60,000 bases of DNA from Symsagittifera roscoffensis (lineage: Eukaryota > Xenacoelomorpha > Acoela > Convolutidae): NCBI RefSeq assembly GCF_963678635.1, contig NC_087063.1, positions 31,448,599 through 31,508,598 on the forward strand. Reading direction: 5' to 3'. Of this stretch, positions 10,191-20,026 are shown one piece after another (the stretch's first letter is position 1; every line of letters begins with the position of its first letter). Below the pieces are notes generated by a model. It was not told where the DNA came from, searched no databases, and worked only from the letters and a program-made list of their open reading frames with translations. Both the position numbers and the translations under genes were made by a program.

Positions 10191-12278
10191 ATTATGCTAA
10201 TCACTGAAAATTACAAATTTAATCCTAAATGACCAAACAAAATTTTGAATCTTTTTCTCACACGCAGTTGTAAGCTCAATATGAAAAATTTCGGACAAAT
10301 TTTACATAGGAAAGTTTTAAGTCATAATTGTTTAACTTATGAACATAATTCTAATTTGTTTTAGAATTAGAAGCCGGCCTAGGTTGCAGTGATTTGAAAT
10401 GTTGGTTTTCTGGTTTATAACCTGTAAAGCCAAAACTAAAACAAAAAAATGTTAAAAAAATGGGTTATTGGAATCATTTATTTTGCCTGTTATCAGTTTG
10501 TAATGATTTGTGAGCCAACTTTCTATGCAACGCACTAATAAAAATGTAGTTGGCATTACCTGGGTCGCGTTGCTTGACTTATCATTCTATTTTCTCGACA
10601 AAAGTGTGGTATCTGTTGTCCGTCTCAATTAAAATTGGGTATGTTTCAAAACTGTCAAGTAAATACGTTATAGTTTAAATTCATCGATCGAAAAAAATGT
10701 GCACACTTTTACTCTGCTCACTGTTCGTTTCACGTAAAATTAGGTTAATCAGGCAAACGCAACAAAAGCTGAGTCTGAGTGATTCATTATTTTAAGTTCA
10801 ATCTATTCATGACTTCCTGAAAAATTTCTCAGTGGTGAGAGAAACCGGTTTGAAATTTAAGCTATTGGAATTTCCTTCAAATCTCCTTCGTATGAGCTCG
10901 ATCAGTTTTTCGACTATCTTTGATGTTGTTCCGGCTCGATCTATTTTGCAATCATGCTTCAACTATATTTCGACCTTCTCGACTCCGATTTTCCCGGTTA
11001 TCATGTAACATCAGGATATTGGTTTAAATTTATATAAATAGAACTAAAAAATTAGTTGAAAAAACTAGCTTTTATAAAAACAGTCAAGAAACATAACCAA
11101 CAGCATTGAAAAAATTGATTTATTTACAGAGCAGCCACTAGGCCGACAATACGTCGGTAGACGTCCATTGAGCCAAAAGCCAAAAAAAAAGAAACCAAAA
11201 GAAATTAATTTCAAAAATAATATTGAGCGATTAAATTTCAAAATTTTGAATTTTTACAGCCCTAACAAACTAAATTAATCGTTTTTTTCTTCAAACAACG
11301 CAATCTAGGTTGACCAAACCCATAAAGCACTAGCTGAAACGACTTGGGCCAATTAAGGTTTTTAAGAAAAAAAACACAGACGGAAAAGTATACTAAACCA
11401 TGGCTCGAAAAATTCTATTTAACATTTGTACCTTCGAATCAAGCTGGTCAAAACATAAAAAGAACCAAAATTCAAGATATAGCCAATAATAGATCAAAAA
11501 AAAATCAGAAAACTCTATTTTTACCGAGAAAAAATTTCAATTTAAAAATTAAAAAAAAAAAAATCAGGCCGAGACTCGAATCTTAGACCATTGGGCGCAA
11601 CAGCGAGCGCATTTTTCAAGATCAAGTGCGAAGTGCTTGGAATAAAGCACTTACAGATTTGGAAGAAAATTTGTTTGCTGGAAAAATAAATGGTTCTCGC
11701 AAGTGTACAACTTTGTTTTCGAGTTGATATTTTGGAAGGAGTCTTGACATGAAACAAAATGAGGTAATCACTTATTTTAGATCACTAGAACTCGCCTGTT
11801 CATCTCAAAGTCTTGAAAGAGTCCTTCTGAAAAAATTTTTATATTATGATAATTACCCATAATCAATTGATCGATGCTGGTTGCATCACTCTCTCAGAAA
11901 TTTTTTGAGCCAAAACCCTAATGACCATGGTTTTTTCTCTGAATTGATTAATCAAAAATTTATTAAAACTAATTCACATTAATTGGATAGTCTTTTTACT
12001 ATTTTTTTCTGTATACACACAAATGTTGTCAAACGTTTTTCTCGAAAATTTACATGGAAAACGGAAACAATTCAAATTTCAAACAAATTTATATGGACTG
12101 ATGCAATGAAAAGCCTGTTTTACTCAAGCTGAGCTAGTATTGAAACTATAGAACACTGATATTTTATGGCATTATCTCAGAGTGCTATGATGTACATTTT
12201 AGAGTAAAAACTTTTGGAGGACTGTTTCTTGCAACTCAACAGCCCTTTTTTAGAAACTTTTCAAGTTTCTGGTCTATA
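10191..12278. other. AT-rich intergenic DNA
   Basis: No gene is supported. Short ORFs such as 11344-11586 are Lys/Asn-rich translations of poly-A-rich sequence. A minus-strand box-B-like stretch followed by a T run lies near 11540-11600 and may be a tRNA-derived SINE tail. Confidence 0.6.
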
Positions 12279-12674
12279 CAGGGGCGGATCTAGGATTTTC
12301 TCGAGGGGGCGGGTTCTCAAAAAAATGGTCGCCCCTTTTTTCAAGTCGACCAAATTAATTTTCCGAGCTCTCCCAAAGCACTATAAAGACCCTGTTTGGC
12401 CAAAGTTTCTGCGCCGCACGCAAAAAATTGAAAAACAGGTCAAAAAAGGCGTTTTTAGCCTTTTTGGAAATTTTGACCAAAAAAGTCGATTTTTTTTGGC
12501 GCACAGTCTCCCCTCAAAATTATTATAAATTAGCTTAAAGGGCGCCTTTAGAAAAACTGTAGGATCCGTTCCCAAAAAGGGATATCTCAAAATAGTACAA
12601 AATGGGACATTTTGGGTAGGAAGGGAGCGAATCCCTGCGGGAAGGGGGTGTCCCCCCCCCTAAATCCGCCACTG
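12279..12674. mobile_element. hAT-like MITE with terminal inverted repeats
   Basis: The left end CAGGGGCGGATCTAGG and the inverted right end (CCTAAATCCGCCACTG on this strand) pair over 16 bp with four mismatches. Flanks GGTCTATA (12271-12278) and TTTCTATA (12675-12682) agree at 6 of 8 positions, as expected for an aged 8-bp hAT target duplication. It has no coding capacity: ORFs across it are shadows. Related pieces lie at 12934-13551, 18139-18345 and 38510-38663. Confidence 0.7.
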
Positions 12675-12933
12675 TTTCTATAGTTGTTTCTCTAGGTGCA
12701 GCTGAAAATGTCTGAGAAAGCAATGCTTCAATTTTCAGCTAAATAATAGCGAAGCCCTGTCTGTTATGACTGCCTTGTAACATCAATGAAAACGATTTTC
12801 GTTAAAAAAAAAGTATAAAACTTTACAATTTCTGTCTTTCTTTCATTTCATCACCCATATCTTACAAAAGGCTGATTCAAAATAACATTTTTTGCTTTCG
12901 AAAATTATTTTATTTTACCATCTACGCTTTATT

Positions 12934-13551
12934 CAGTGGCCTGCACAGTAGTTTTTCACGGAAGGAGGCGGTTTTTCAAAAAAATTTCAAAACTTTTGCC
13001 GGCTTCTTTTTAGGTCGACCAATTTAATTTTCCGAGCTCGCCGAAAACGCTATAAAGACCCTATTTTGTCAAATATTTTCTGGGCCAAGTCAAATATTTC
13101 AAAAAACAGGTTCAAAAAGGCGTTTTAGGCACTTTTTTATGAAAAATTTGACCAAAAATTTGTTTTGTTTTGTTTCGGCGCGCGCTCTAAAATAAGTTAT
13201 ATTGACGCTAAATGCGCCTTACTCAAACCTTGAGGTTAGTCAGCCAAAATTGCAAGTCCTAAAAATAGATTCCCAAAGGGACATTACGAGGCCAAAATTG
13301 TGCTTTTGGGAAATGTATGCGGATTCTGCAACAAGGACGCTCCCTTTGATCTTCTTTTGTTCTTTCATTTTTTTGATCGTTCCGACACAAATTTAACATG
13401 TTTAAAGACTTGTTTCTAGAATGCGAAAACATACAGACACATCCAGTGCACAGTTTGGCCTCGTAATGGAGAACCATTTGGGAAAAAATGGCAACCAGAA
13501 TTGAGGAGGGCGGTCCCCCTCCCCCGCACCCCTCTCGGTACGCTACTGGCT
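12934..13551. repeat. Related, more diverged MITE copy
   Basis: The interior matches 12279-12674 (the phrases TTTTCCGAGCTC, CTATAAAGACCCT and AAACAGGT in the same order). The right end, a C-rich block followed by CGGTACGCTACTGGCTG, is of a different but similar end type, so this may be two MITEs joined or nested. Confidence 0.5.
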
Positions 13552-15796
13552 GTATTAAAAAGAACAATATCTCGCATAAAACACATCTCAAAACTAAAGT
13601 TTCTAAAACCTCAGAAAATTTTTGAATGGCTGCAAAAATTATCCTCAACATAGGTTAAGTTAAAGCCAACATTTCTTCAATTTCCAATTGAAAAAAAAAA
13701 CTAATTGTTTCAGAGAATCAACTCCTTGTGTTCATCTATTTCAAATAAAATCTTTGGCAGACAAAATCTTAAGTGTTCAAGTAGTTACTGTGAATAACTG
13801 TGGATAATTATGCTAGCTTTTAAAATGATAAACTTGTTGTTCCGACTTTCGATACGAAAGTAACGGAATATTTGTGCTCGGGGTGGTTTTTTTTCTTCAG
13901 ACCAATTTCGACTTTTTAACTAGCCATTTTCGACGGAATTTTGTTTATCATTCAAAAGGTATTGTTGTCCTGGATCTAAATTTGAAACAATATTTCTATT
14001 CTTCTGTAGTTTATATGGCGTGTGCGGGGATGCTTTTCATAGAAAAAATTTCAAATTTTAGAAATTTTTTTTTTCATTTTCTTATTACATTTAAGTTGTT
14101 AATGATATTTATGTAAAAACTGCCCCATAAACCTTATAAGGCAGTCGGAAACTTCAGGGCTTCGCCCTGATATGAGCAGTCTGGTACTATTTTGTCAATT
14201 ACAAATTTGAAAAAAAACAACACTTCTTTGAATCATTTGGTCAATGACTGATTTAGTCAATTGAATTATTTAGTCAATTTCTTGTTTCAAATATGACGAG
14301 AAAAACTTGGGCAAGATTTTGAAAACAATATTAAAGTTTAAAAAAGCTTAATTAAAAAAGGGCCCCCAATTTGCTTTATTGGTAATCTAGTTCTGATAAA
14401 AAGTAATTTTGGTGAAAGAAAAACAACATAATGACACCTATCACGTAAATCAGCAATAATCATATAATTCTATGCGCAGCAGATATTCAATAAAAACTTT
14501 TGTATCAGGGTAAAACCTTGAATATCCATAGTGCCCCTTAAGGTATCTGAAATAGTTTTTGGTTGAAAATGATTGAGTTTGAAATAATTATATTTTGAAC
14601 TTCTCAATTTTTTGCTAATGTTTCCTGCGCAGGCAATGTAAATTACAAAGTGATACATTTCTCACGCGGTAACGCATTTTTTGGACAAAAAATCATCTTG
14701 TCATAGATCAATTTGCACATAATTATAAGTCTCTTACGCTAGTTGACGAAACTTTAAATCACTTGTTAGCGAAAGGTTTATTGTTCCGATCACTCAAAGC
14801 GCGGAAAGGAACTTTGGATTGGGGTCGGGTCGGTTTTTTTCGAAACGATTTTGGCTATCGCAAGAAGAACTCGTAGCGGATCAAATCTACTTTTTTATTA
14901 AAGCGCTTTTGACCGTGATTTGAAATTAAAAAAGAAAATTTAAAAAAAATTTTCATTGTCGAGGAAAATAAGTCCAAATGATTTCGGTTTTCAGAACAAT
15001 TCCGACAAAAGTTGATGAAATTAGACAAAATTGGCTAAGATTGCAATTTAATTTGGCTGCAATGTCCACGTGTTGGTTTTAGCTACTTTAGTTTGTTTCC
15101 ATCCATTTTAATATTACGTTGCCATCAACTTTATTATTTTATAATTGTTCCGACCACTGAAAATGGGGAGGAATTTTGTAATCGGGTGTGTTTTAGTTTT
15201 TTTCCTTTTGTTATCCACACATCATTTCAAAGCTCTTTTAGCCGTGATTCCAACCCGTGATTCCAACCATCAAAAAATTCTCAACATTTTTTCCGGTGTC
15301 GAGTAAATTTTTGATTTTTTGTCTAATTTCGAGCAACGAAAGACAGCGAGCAGGTTTATTTATGCTTATTTTAAGCCGTTTACACTAGCTTATTTATAAT
15401 TGATTTCAGTTTTACTTGAGTAAAATTAGTTTTTGAAGATTTTTAATGCCATTTTGGGAATCAAAACTCTTTTTTTTTCTAGAGATTTTCATCAAAAACC
15501 GTTGTCATGTTTGCCTAGTTTTATATGATTGTCGAATGTGCCTTAATTACAGTTTCACATCAGATCCTTTTGTCACACCACACATAAAAAAAGCTACACC
15601 AATTTCAAAAAAAACTTTCTTGTAGTTTTTTGAAGACTATGGTCGGAACATTCTGCGCTACTCGCACAGTAACCGGATATCCTTGTTACACTTTGTAAAT
15701 ATTTTGAAAAATTTATTACGTTCAATTTGAACTAAAATTTACTAATTTTAACAAAAATGTTTCCTATTTTATGAAAATTTAACGATGTAATTGCAT
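13552..15796. other. AT-rich intergenic DNA downstream of ODAD2
   Basis: No gene is supported. Several poly-T-rich phrases recur here and near 3770-3900 (a GGTnGGTTTTTTT-like start followed by AAGGTATTGTT), suggesting worn copies of one dispersed repeat. Confidence 0.5.
14119..14173 (+). other. Two adjacent short hairpins
   Basis: ACTGCC and GGCAGT flank a 16-nt loop (about 14119-14147). Then TCAGGGC-TTC-GCCCTGA forms a perfect 7-bp stem (about 14155-14171). No RNA family is recognised; it could be a fold within an old repeat. Confidence 0.4.
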
Positions 15797-18448
15797 TTAT
15801 TTTCCATATCTCGCTTGTTCATTGCACATTGCAAGTCTTCTGATGTTAGCCAAACAACTCGCAGAGTGTTGCTGCAGTTCTTTATTCTGAGAAGAAATTG
15901 TTTCCATCATGATATCAAACACACCATTCTTATGCATAGTTATGCAATTCTGAGGATCTTCTGAAAGTTGGTTCAACGCGAATGCCGCTGAAGTTCGAAT
16001 CATTTCATTTTTGGTTGTTTTCATGAAATTCAGTATCGGGATAACCGCCCCTTCATTGCCGAACTCTCGACAATTTGACTTCTTGGCGCTGCAATGACCA
16101 ATAGCATCGCATAAGGGAACTTTTAGGAGGTCATTTTTAGTTGCTGTCAAACTCGACAGCAGCTGAACAACTTTAAGATCGGTCATAATTCCCAAGTTTT
16201 CACTGTCTTGGGCTATTTGAGCGATTGTTTTACACATGGCTGCTAAAACTTCATCGTGATTTGATTTGAGAAGGTTCATCATGATTTCTAACCCGCCTAC
16301 ATATGCTCTCACTTCCTCGCCCGCGTCTTCCATGTTTTTAAGACATGGACACATCGCATTGGCTGCACTTGCTTGAACCTAAACAATGAATTATTCCTTT
16401 TTGACTCTAGATTTTGTCAAAAATAAACAGAGCATTTGTTTTTAAGATACTTTTTCAAATTTTCCGAAAACAGGCTGTTTATTACTGTGCATTATTAATC
16501 GCTCTATTCGGAAAGTAACAGCCAATTAATAATAGAAAAATGCGTAAGAGAGTTATTAATAACTAAAACTTAAAAAATAGATTAAGGCGTTATTTATGAT
16601 TTCTGATGAAAAATGATGATAAAATTTTTTTAATGTACCTCCCAAGATGGGTTCTTGAGAAGAGACCAAAGAAGCCGAATTCCGTCTAAGTCGATAATAG
16701 TTTTAATGCTCTCTTTGTCTTCGGCCATCACACCAACAGCGTCAGTCGCATTCACGAGCAGCCCAATCGTGGTCGTGCCCAGCTGACTCATCAGGTTTCG
16801 GATCCCGCCTTTGTCTCTTATTTCTTGCCGGTTATGTTCTCGTTTCGCAAGCGTAGCAATTGCACCGCTACAATTGATCCGAACTTCCTCGGGCTGTTCG
16901 TGATTTATAAACCCAATCATCGTTTCAATTATGTTTGCTTTCTCGAACACTTCGGCGTTTTTCGGAGTTGCGGAACATCGCCAAATAGCACCCGTAGCTG
17001 CAATTAGGAGCTCCTTGTTTTCGGAAAATTCAAGCAGGTCTACCAATGGCATCAGTCCTTTCTGATTACGTACAATGTCTGAGGATTCTTTATCTTCGCA
17101 GAGTTTGCGGAATGCTGAAGCACAGTGCATTTTCAGCTCAATATTATCGCTTTTAAGGTGCCGAACAATATGCTCAACCAAACCCATATTTCGAATCGCA
17201 ATTCGGTAGTTAATATCTGAGGAGCATTCTTGAAGAGTATTGACTACAGGTATTAAAATTGTGATGTCATTAACATTAGTCAGGAGTTCCGCAAGAACCG
17301 GAATCGCGCCTACTTTTCGCATCGCTTTTTTAATTTTGTTGCTTTTAGCACACGTCGACAAAGCTTTGGTCGCGCATCTTGTAATTTCAATATTGTGTTT
17401 TTTCGTTTCTTCTGTAACGTGTTGATTTAATTTTTTGTCTCTGGCCATTTCAATCAAGGAAACCAGACGCTTAATTCCGCCGTATTGCCGAACGGCCGTT
17501 CGTGCTTTCCCGCTATTGGCTAAATTTGCAATCGTTTCAGCAGCGAGGCATTTCAGGTCTTTATTTGGTGACTTTGATAAATTCACGATAGCTTGAAGGC
17601 CTCCCAAATCTCGGATGGACTTTCGGATGCCGACGTTTGTAGTGATTTCTTTTAGGATCCGAAGTGATCCAATTTTGCACTTGGTATCATCGGTGTCTAT
17701 TAAATTGAGCAGTAAATCCAATCCGTGCTCTTCGATTGTCATTTGGATATTTTCCTGTCATAGCTCTTTTTAAGTTCTTTTCTATTAAAAATATCATCTT
17801 AGCTATTAAAGTAGTGCAAAAGAACATATCGCAAACAATTTTTTGATAAACTTGACCTTTTTTGAGGTGGTGCGAAAAACTCTCATTTTATTTCAAATTT
17901 ATTTCTAACAAAGGGGAATTTATTTCTATCATTTTTTGCCAACTTAAGCCAACAATGCATGGCGGAACCTGAAAAGAGCATTGCCTGTCGCAAGTTCATG
18001 TCTTTCAGCAGACATAATACAATGATGGTGACTGTTTTGTTGCCCCATCGCATATACTTGATGAGTTTCTCCACTTGCAGCACCTCTGCAGACTTCTCAG
18101 CTGTGAACCCACTTTTCAACGCCATATCCTAGAAAAATCAGGGACGGGTGTAGGATTTTTTTGAGGGGAGGGGAGGCTTTCAAAAAGCTCAAAAACTTCT
18201 CCAACCTTTGAGAGATTTCAAGGAACAATGAAAAGATTTTTTTTGCAACAATTTTCTGCTCCAAACTCGAAGCAATGAAAAAAAGCGCCAGTAACGACAT
18301 TTGAGGATATTTTTTGAACTTATTGACCTCCCTTCAAAAGCATTGTAACATCGAGGCAGCTTCTACAAAAATTAAGGGGTCGATGGACCAAAAATGAATG
18401 CAATAAAACTTACCTGAGGCGCACTTTCGGCGGTCAGGGCATCAATTT
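15797..18448 (-). CDS. ODAD2: Outer dynein arm docking complex subunit 2, C-terminal exons
   Basis: Armadillo-repeat protein ODAD2 (ARMC4), which helps anchor outer dynein arms to ciliary doublet microtubules. Coding exons on the minus strand are 18448-18414 (35 nt), 18128-17985 (144 nt), 17754-16639 (1,116 nt) and 16378-15797 (ends in TAA). All join in frame and give about 628 codons. The first ARM segment is recognisable ([16 protein letters not shown]). It is followed by a long run of ARM repeats with ODAD2 signatures ([52 protein letters not shown]) and the typical end [14 protein letters not shown]. Introns are GT-AG except the one at 17984-17755, which appears to use a GC donor. Vertebrate ODAD2 is about 1,040 aa, so roughly the first 400 residues are missing here. 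They would lie to the right, beyond the assembly gap and element B. Confidence 0.9.
17755..17984 (-). other. GC-AG intron of ODAD2
   Basis: The minus-strand exon ends CGACAG and the intron begins GCAATG, ending GCTATGACAG. Joining these sites links DMNLRQ to [11 protein letters not shown] in frame, which suits the ARM-repeat spacing of the family. No GT donor nearby gives an equally good join; the alternative at TTTTCAG-GTTCCG inserts residues the family lacks. Confidence 0.65.
18139..18345. repeat. MITE fragment inside an ODAD2 intron
   Basis: Starts CAGGGACGGGTGTAGGATTT, close to the left end of the MITE at 12279. The poly-G/T and CAAAAAG phrases that follow are also alike. The right end is not clear. 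It sits within the 18129-18413 intron. Confidence 0.45.
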
Positions 18449-19591
18449 CTTGAATTCAGAGGAAGGGGAGCTCATGCAAAACTATTCGAAATTCCGCAAG
18501 CTTTTGACACCCCGAAAAATACTAGACATTAATTTCAATTAAGAAAGCAACGGTTCTTTCTTATTAAACCCTCCCAAGCTGTTGTGTGAAAAAATCCCAT
18601 TAAAAATATGGAAAGAAATTGTATGTTATTAAAAGATAATTTTACGAAAAAGTTAAAGGCATCTGACAAAAATATATCATCAATTCAAGTTAGAGGCCCC
18701 AAATTTGAGTTGATGATTTATCTTTTCTCCAAAGCTTTTAGTTTTTTGCTCAAAAATTACAATGCAGTTTGAAAAAATTAACCAGCCATTGAGCCCACAA
18801 CAACAATCTGAGCGACAATTATGAGACAAAATCGTTGTTATTTTACTTGTTGAAAAAATCGTTGAAAAAAGCTGACCAAATCGGCCCCGTCCCCGACCTT
18901 TTGAACTAAAATGGCTTTACTAACATAGGTTAACCTGACTATTTACGTTTTTATCCTCTCATCAGATATTCCGAAAAAGCTCGAAAAATAAATTAATCTT
19001 TAAATTTATTCTTTGAAATGGGGTAAGAAGTCCTGTATGCAATCAAACTGTATCTTGAACAATTGAAAAAAAAATGGTTTTCAACAATCAAATACACAAT
19101 CAAACCTAAGCTAAACTGAAATTCAATCTCAATTTATCATTCTGCAATCGAGTTTGATTTTAATGTTCACTTTTTTTCAAGGCTTCCCTTCTAACCTAAT
19201 CTAACTTAACTCTTAACTTAATTAACTTACCAAGGAAAGAATTTTTGGCCCAAAATAGGTAAAAAGTAACTACACCAACTAGAGAAGGAACTATCTAAAG
19301 TGGTTTTTTCCGATTTTTTTTTGACAACCTAAATTGAGAGCAGTTCATTGAATTTATGCTATCTTTAGGCTAAGATAAAAAACTACTTTTTTTAAACTTA
19401 ACTTAGCAATATCTAACTAAAACTCATCCCTTTTCAGTTAAAATATGCCCGATTAAGATAGATAAACCTACAAATCAAGCAAAAAAAAATTATGAGAAAA
19501 AAACGTTGTTCTTTTCCTGCGATTTCCTCCAGTTTCCGATTCAAAAGTTCAAATGCAGAAGTTGCTTTTACCTAAATGATTCGAGTTTTTT
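18449..19591. other. AT-rich DNA left of the assembly gap, no firm gene
   Basis: Mostly A/T-rich with no repeat that I can name. One exon-like piece on the minus strand near 19572-19500 reads VKATSAFELLNRKLEEIAGK after a TTTAG acceptor, but it lacks a good donor. It may be an unplaced ODAD2 exon or chance. Confidence 0.35.
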
Positions 19592-19791
19592 NNNNNNNNN
19601 NNNNNNNNNNNNNNNNNNNNNNNNNNNNNNNNNNNNNNNNNNNNNNNNNNNNNNNNNNNNNNNNNNNNNNNNNNNNNNNNNNNNNNNNNNNNNNNNNNNN
19701 NNNNNNNNNNNNNNNNNNNNNNNNNNNNNNNNNNNNNNNNNNNNNNNNNNNNNNNNNNNNNNNNNNNNNNNNNNNNNNNNNNNNNNNNNNN
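19592..19791. other. Assembly gap of exactly 200 N
   Basis: A placeholder gap. It ends inside the 5' LTR of element B, so at least 1.39 kb of LTR plus the insertion junction and target-site duplication are missing. Adjacency of ODAD2 (left) and element B (right) depends on scaffolding. Confidence 0.99.
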
Positions 19792-19996
19792 ATGTAAACG
19801 AAAGCTGATCAAAAGTCGTTTGATTGATGGCCTAAAAACAGTAACTTTTTACTTAGCCCTAAACAGACCAGAAAATCAACTGGCAAGGTCGAGACGGTAA
19901 AAAACGAGTAGGATTAAGGTAACTGACGCCTGCCAGTCGTTAAATAGGTACTTTTTCTAGGCTCCGTCGCTGTGTAGTATTTGGGCGAATGTTACA
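19792..19996 (+). repeat. 5' LTR of element B, 3' end only
   Basis: Matches 38221-38424 with about five differences, including one indel, and ends GAATGTTACA. The rest is in the assembly gap. Confidence 0.9.
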
Positions 19997-20008
19997 TAGA
20001 CGTTTTTA

Positions 20009-20026
20009 TGGCGCTCCTGGGTGGGC
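20009..20026 (+). promoter_or_regulatory. Primer binding site of element B, tRNA-Asn type
   Basis: TGGCGCTCCTGGGTGGGC matches the complement of the usual animal tRNA-Asn 3' end (including CCA) at 16 of 18 positions; two adjacent bases are swapped. It lies 12 nt after the LTR end, further than is common. The tRNA sequence is recalled from general knowledge and was not searched. Confidence 0.6.

Noticed and set aside
11540-11640. tRNA-like box B followed by a T run on the minus strand
   Set aside because: The T-arm stem does not pair and no acceptor stem or clear box A is found. At most it is a SINE tail.
12214-12723. ORFs of 62-104 codons on both strands
   Set aside because: They lie across a non-coding MITE and read through its inverted ends.
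13874-14658. Two small ORFs in opposite directions sharing an (I/M)ACAG phrase
   Set aside because: Similarity is a few residues in AT-rich DNA; no gene context or conserved domain.
19506-19812. ORFs of 73-100 codons across the N run
   Set aside because: They consist mostly of unknown residues from the assembly gap.
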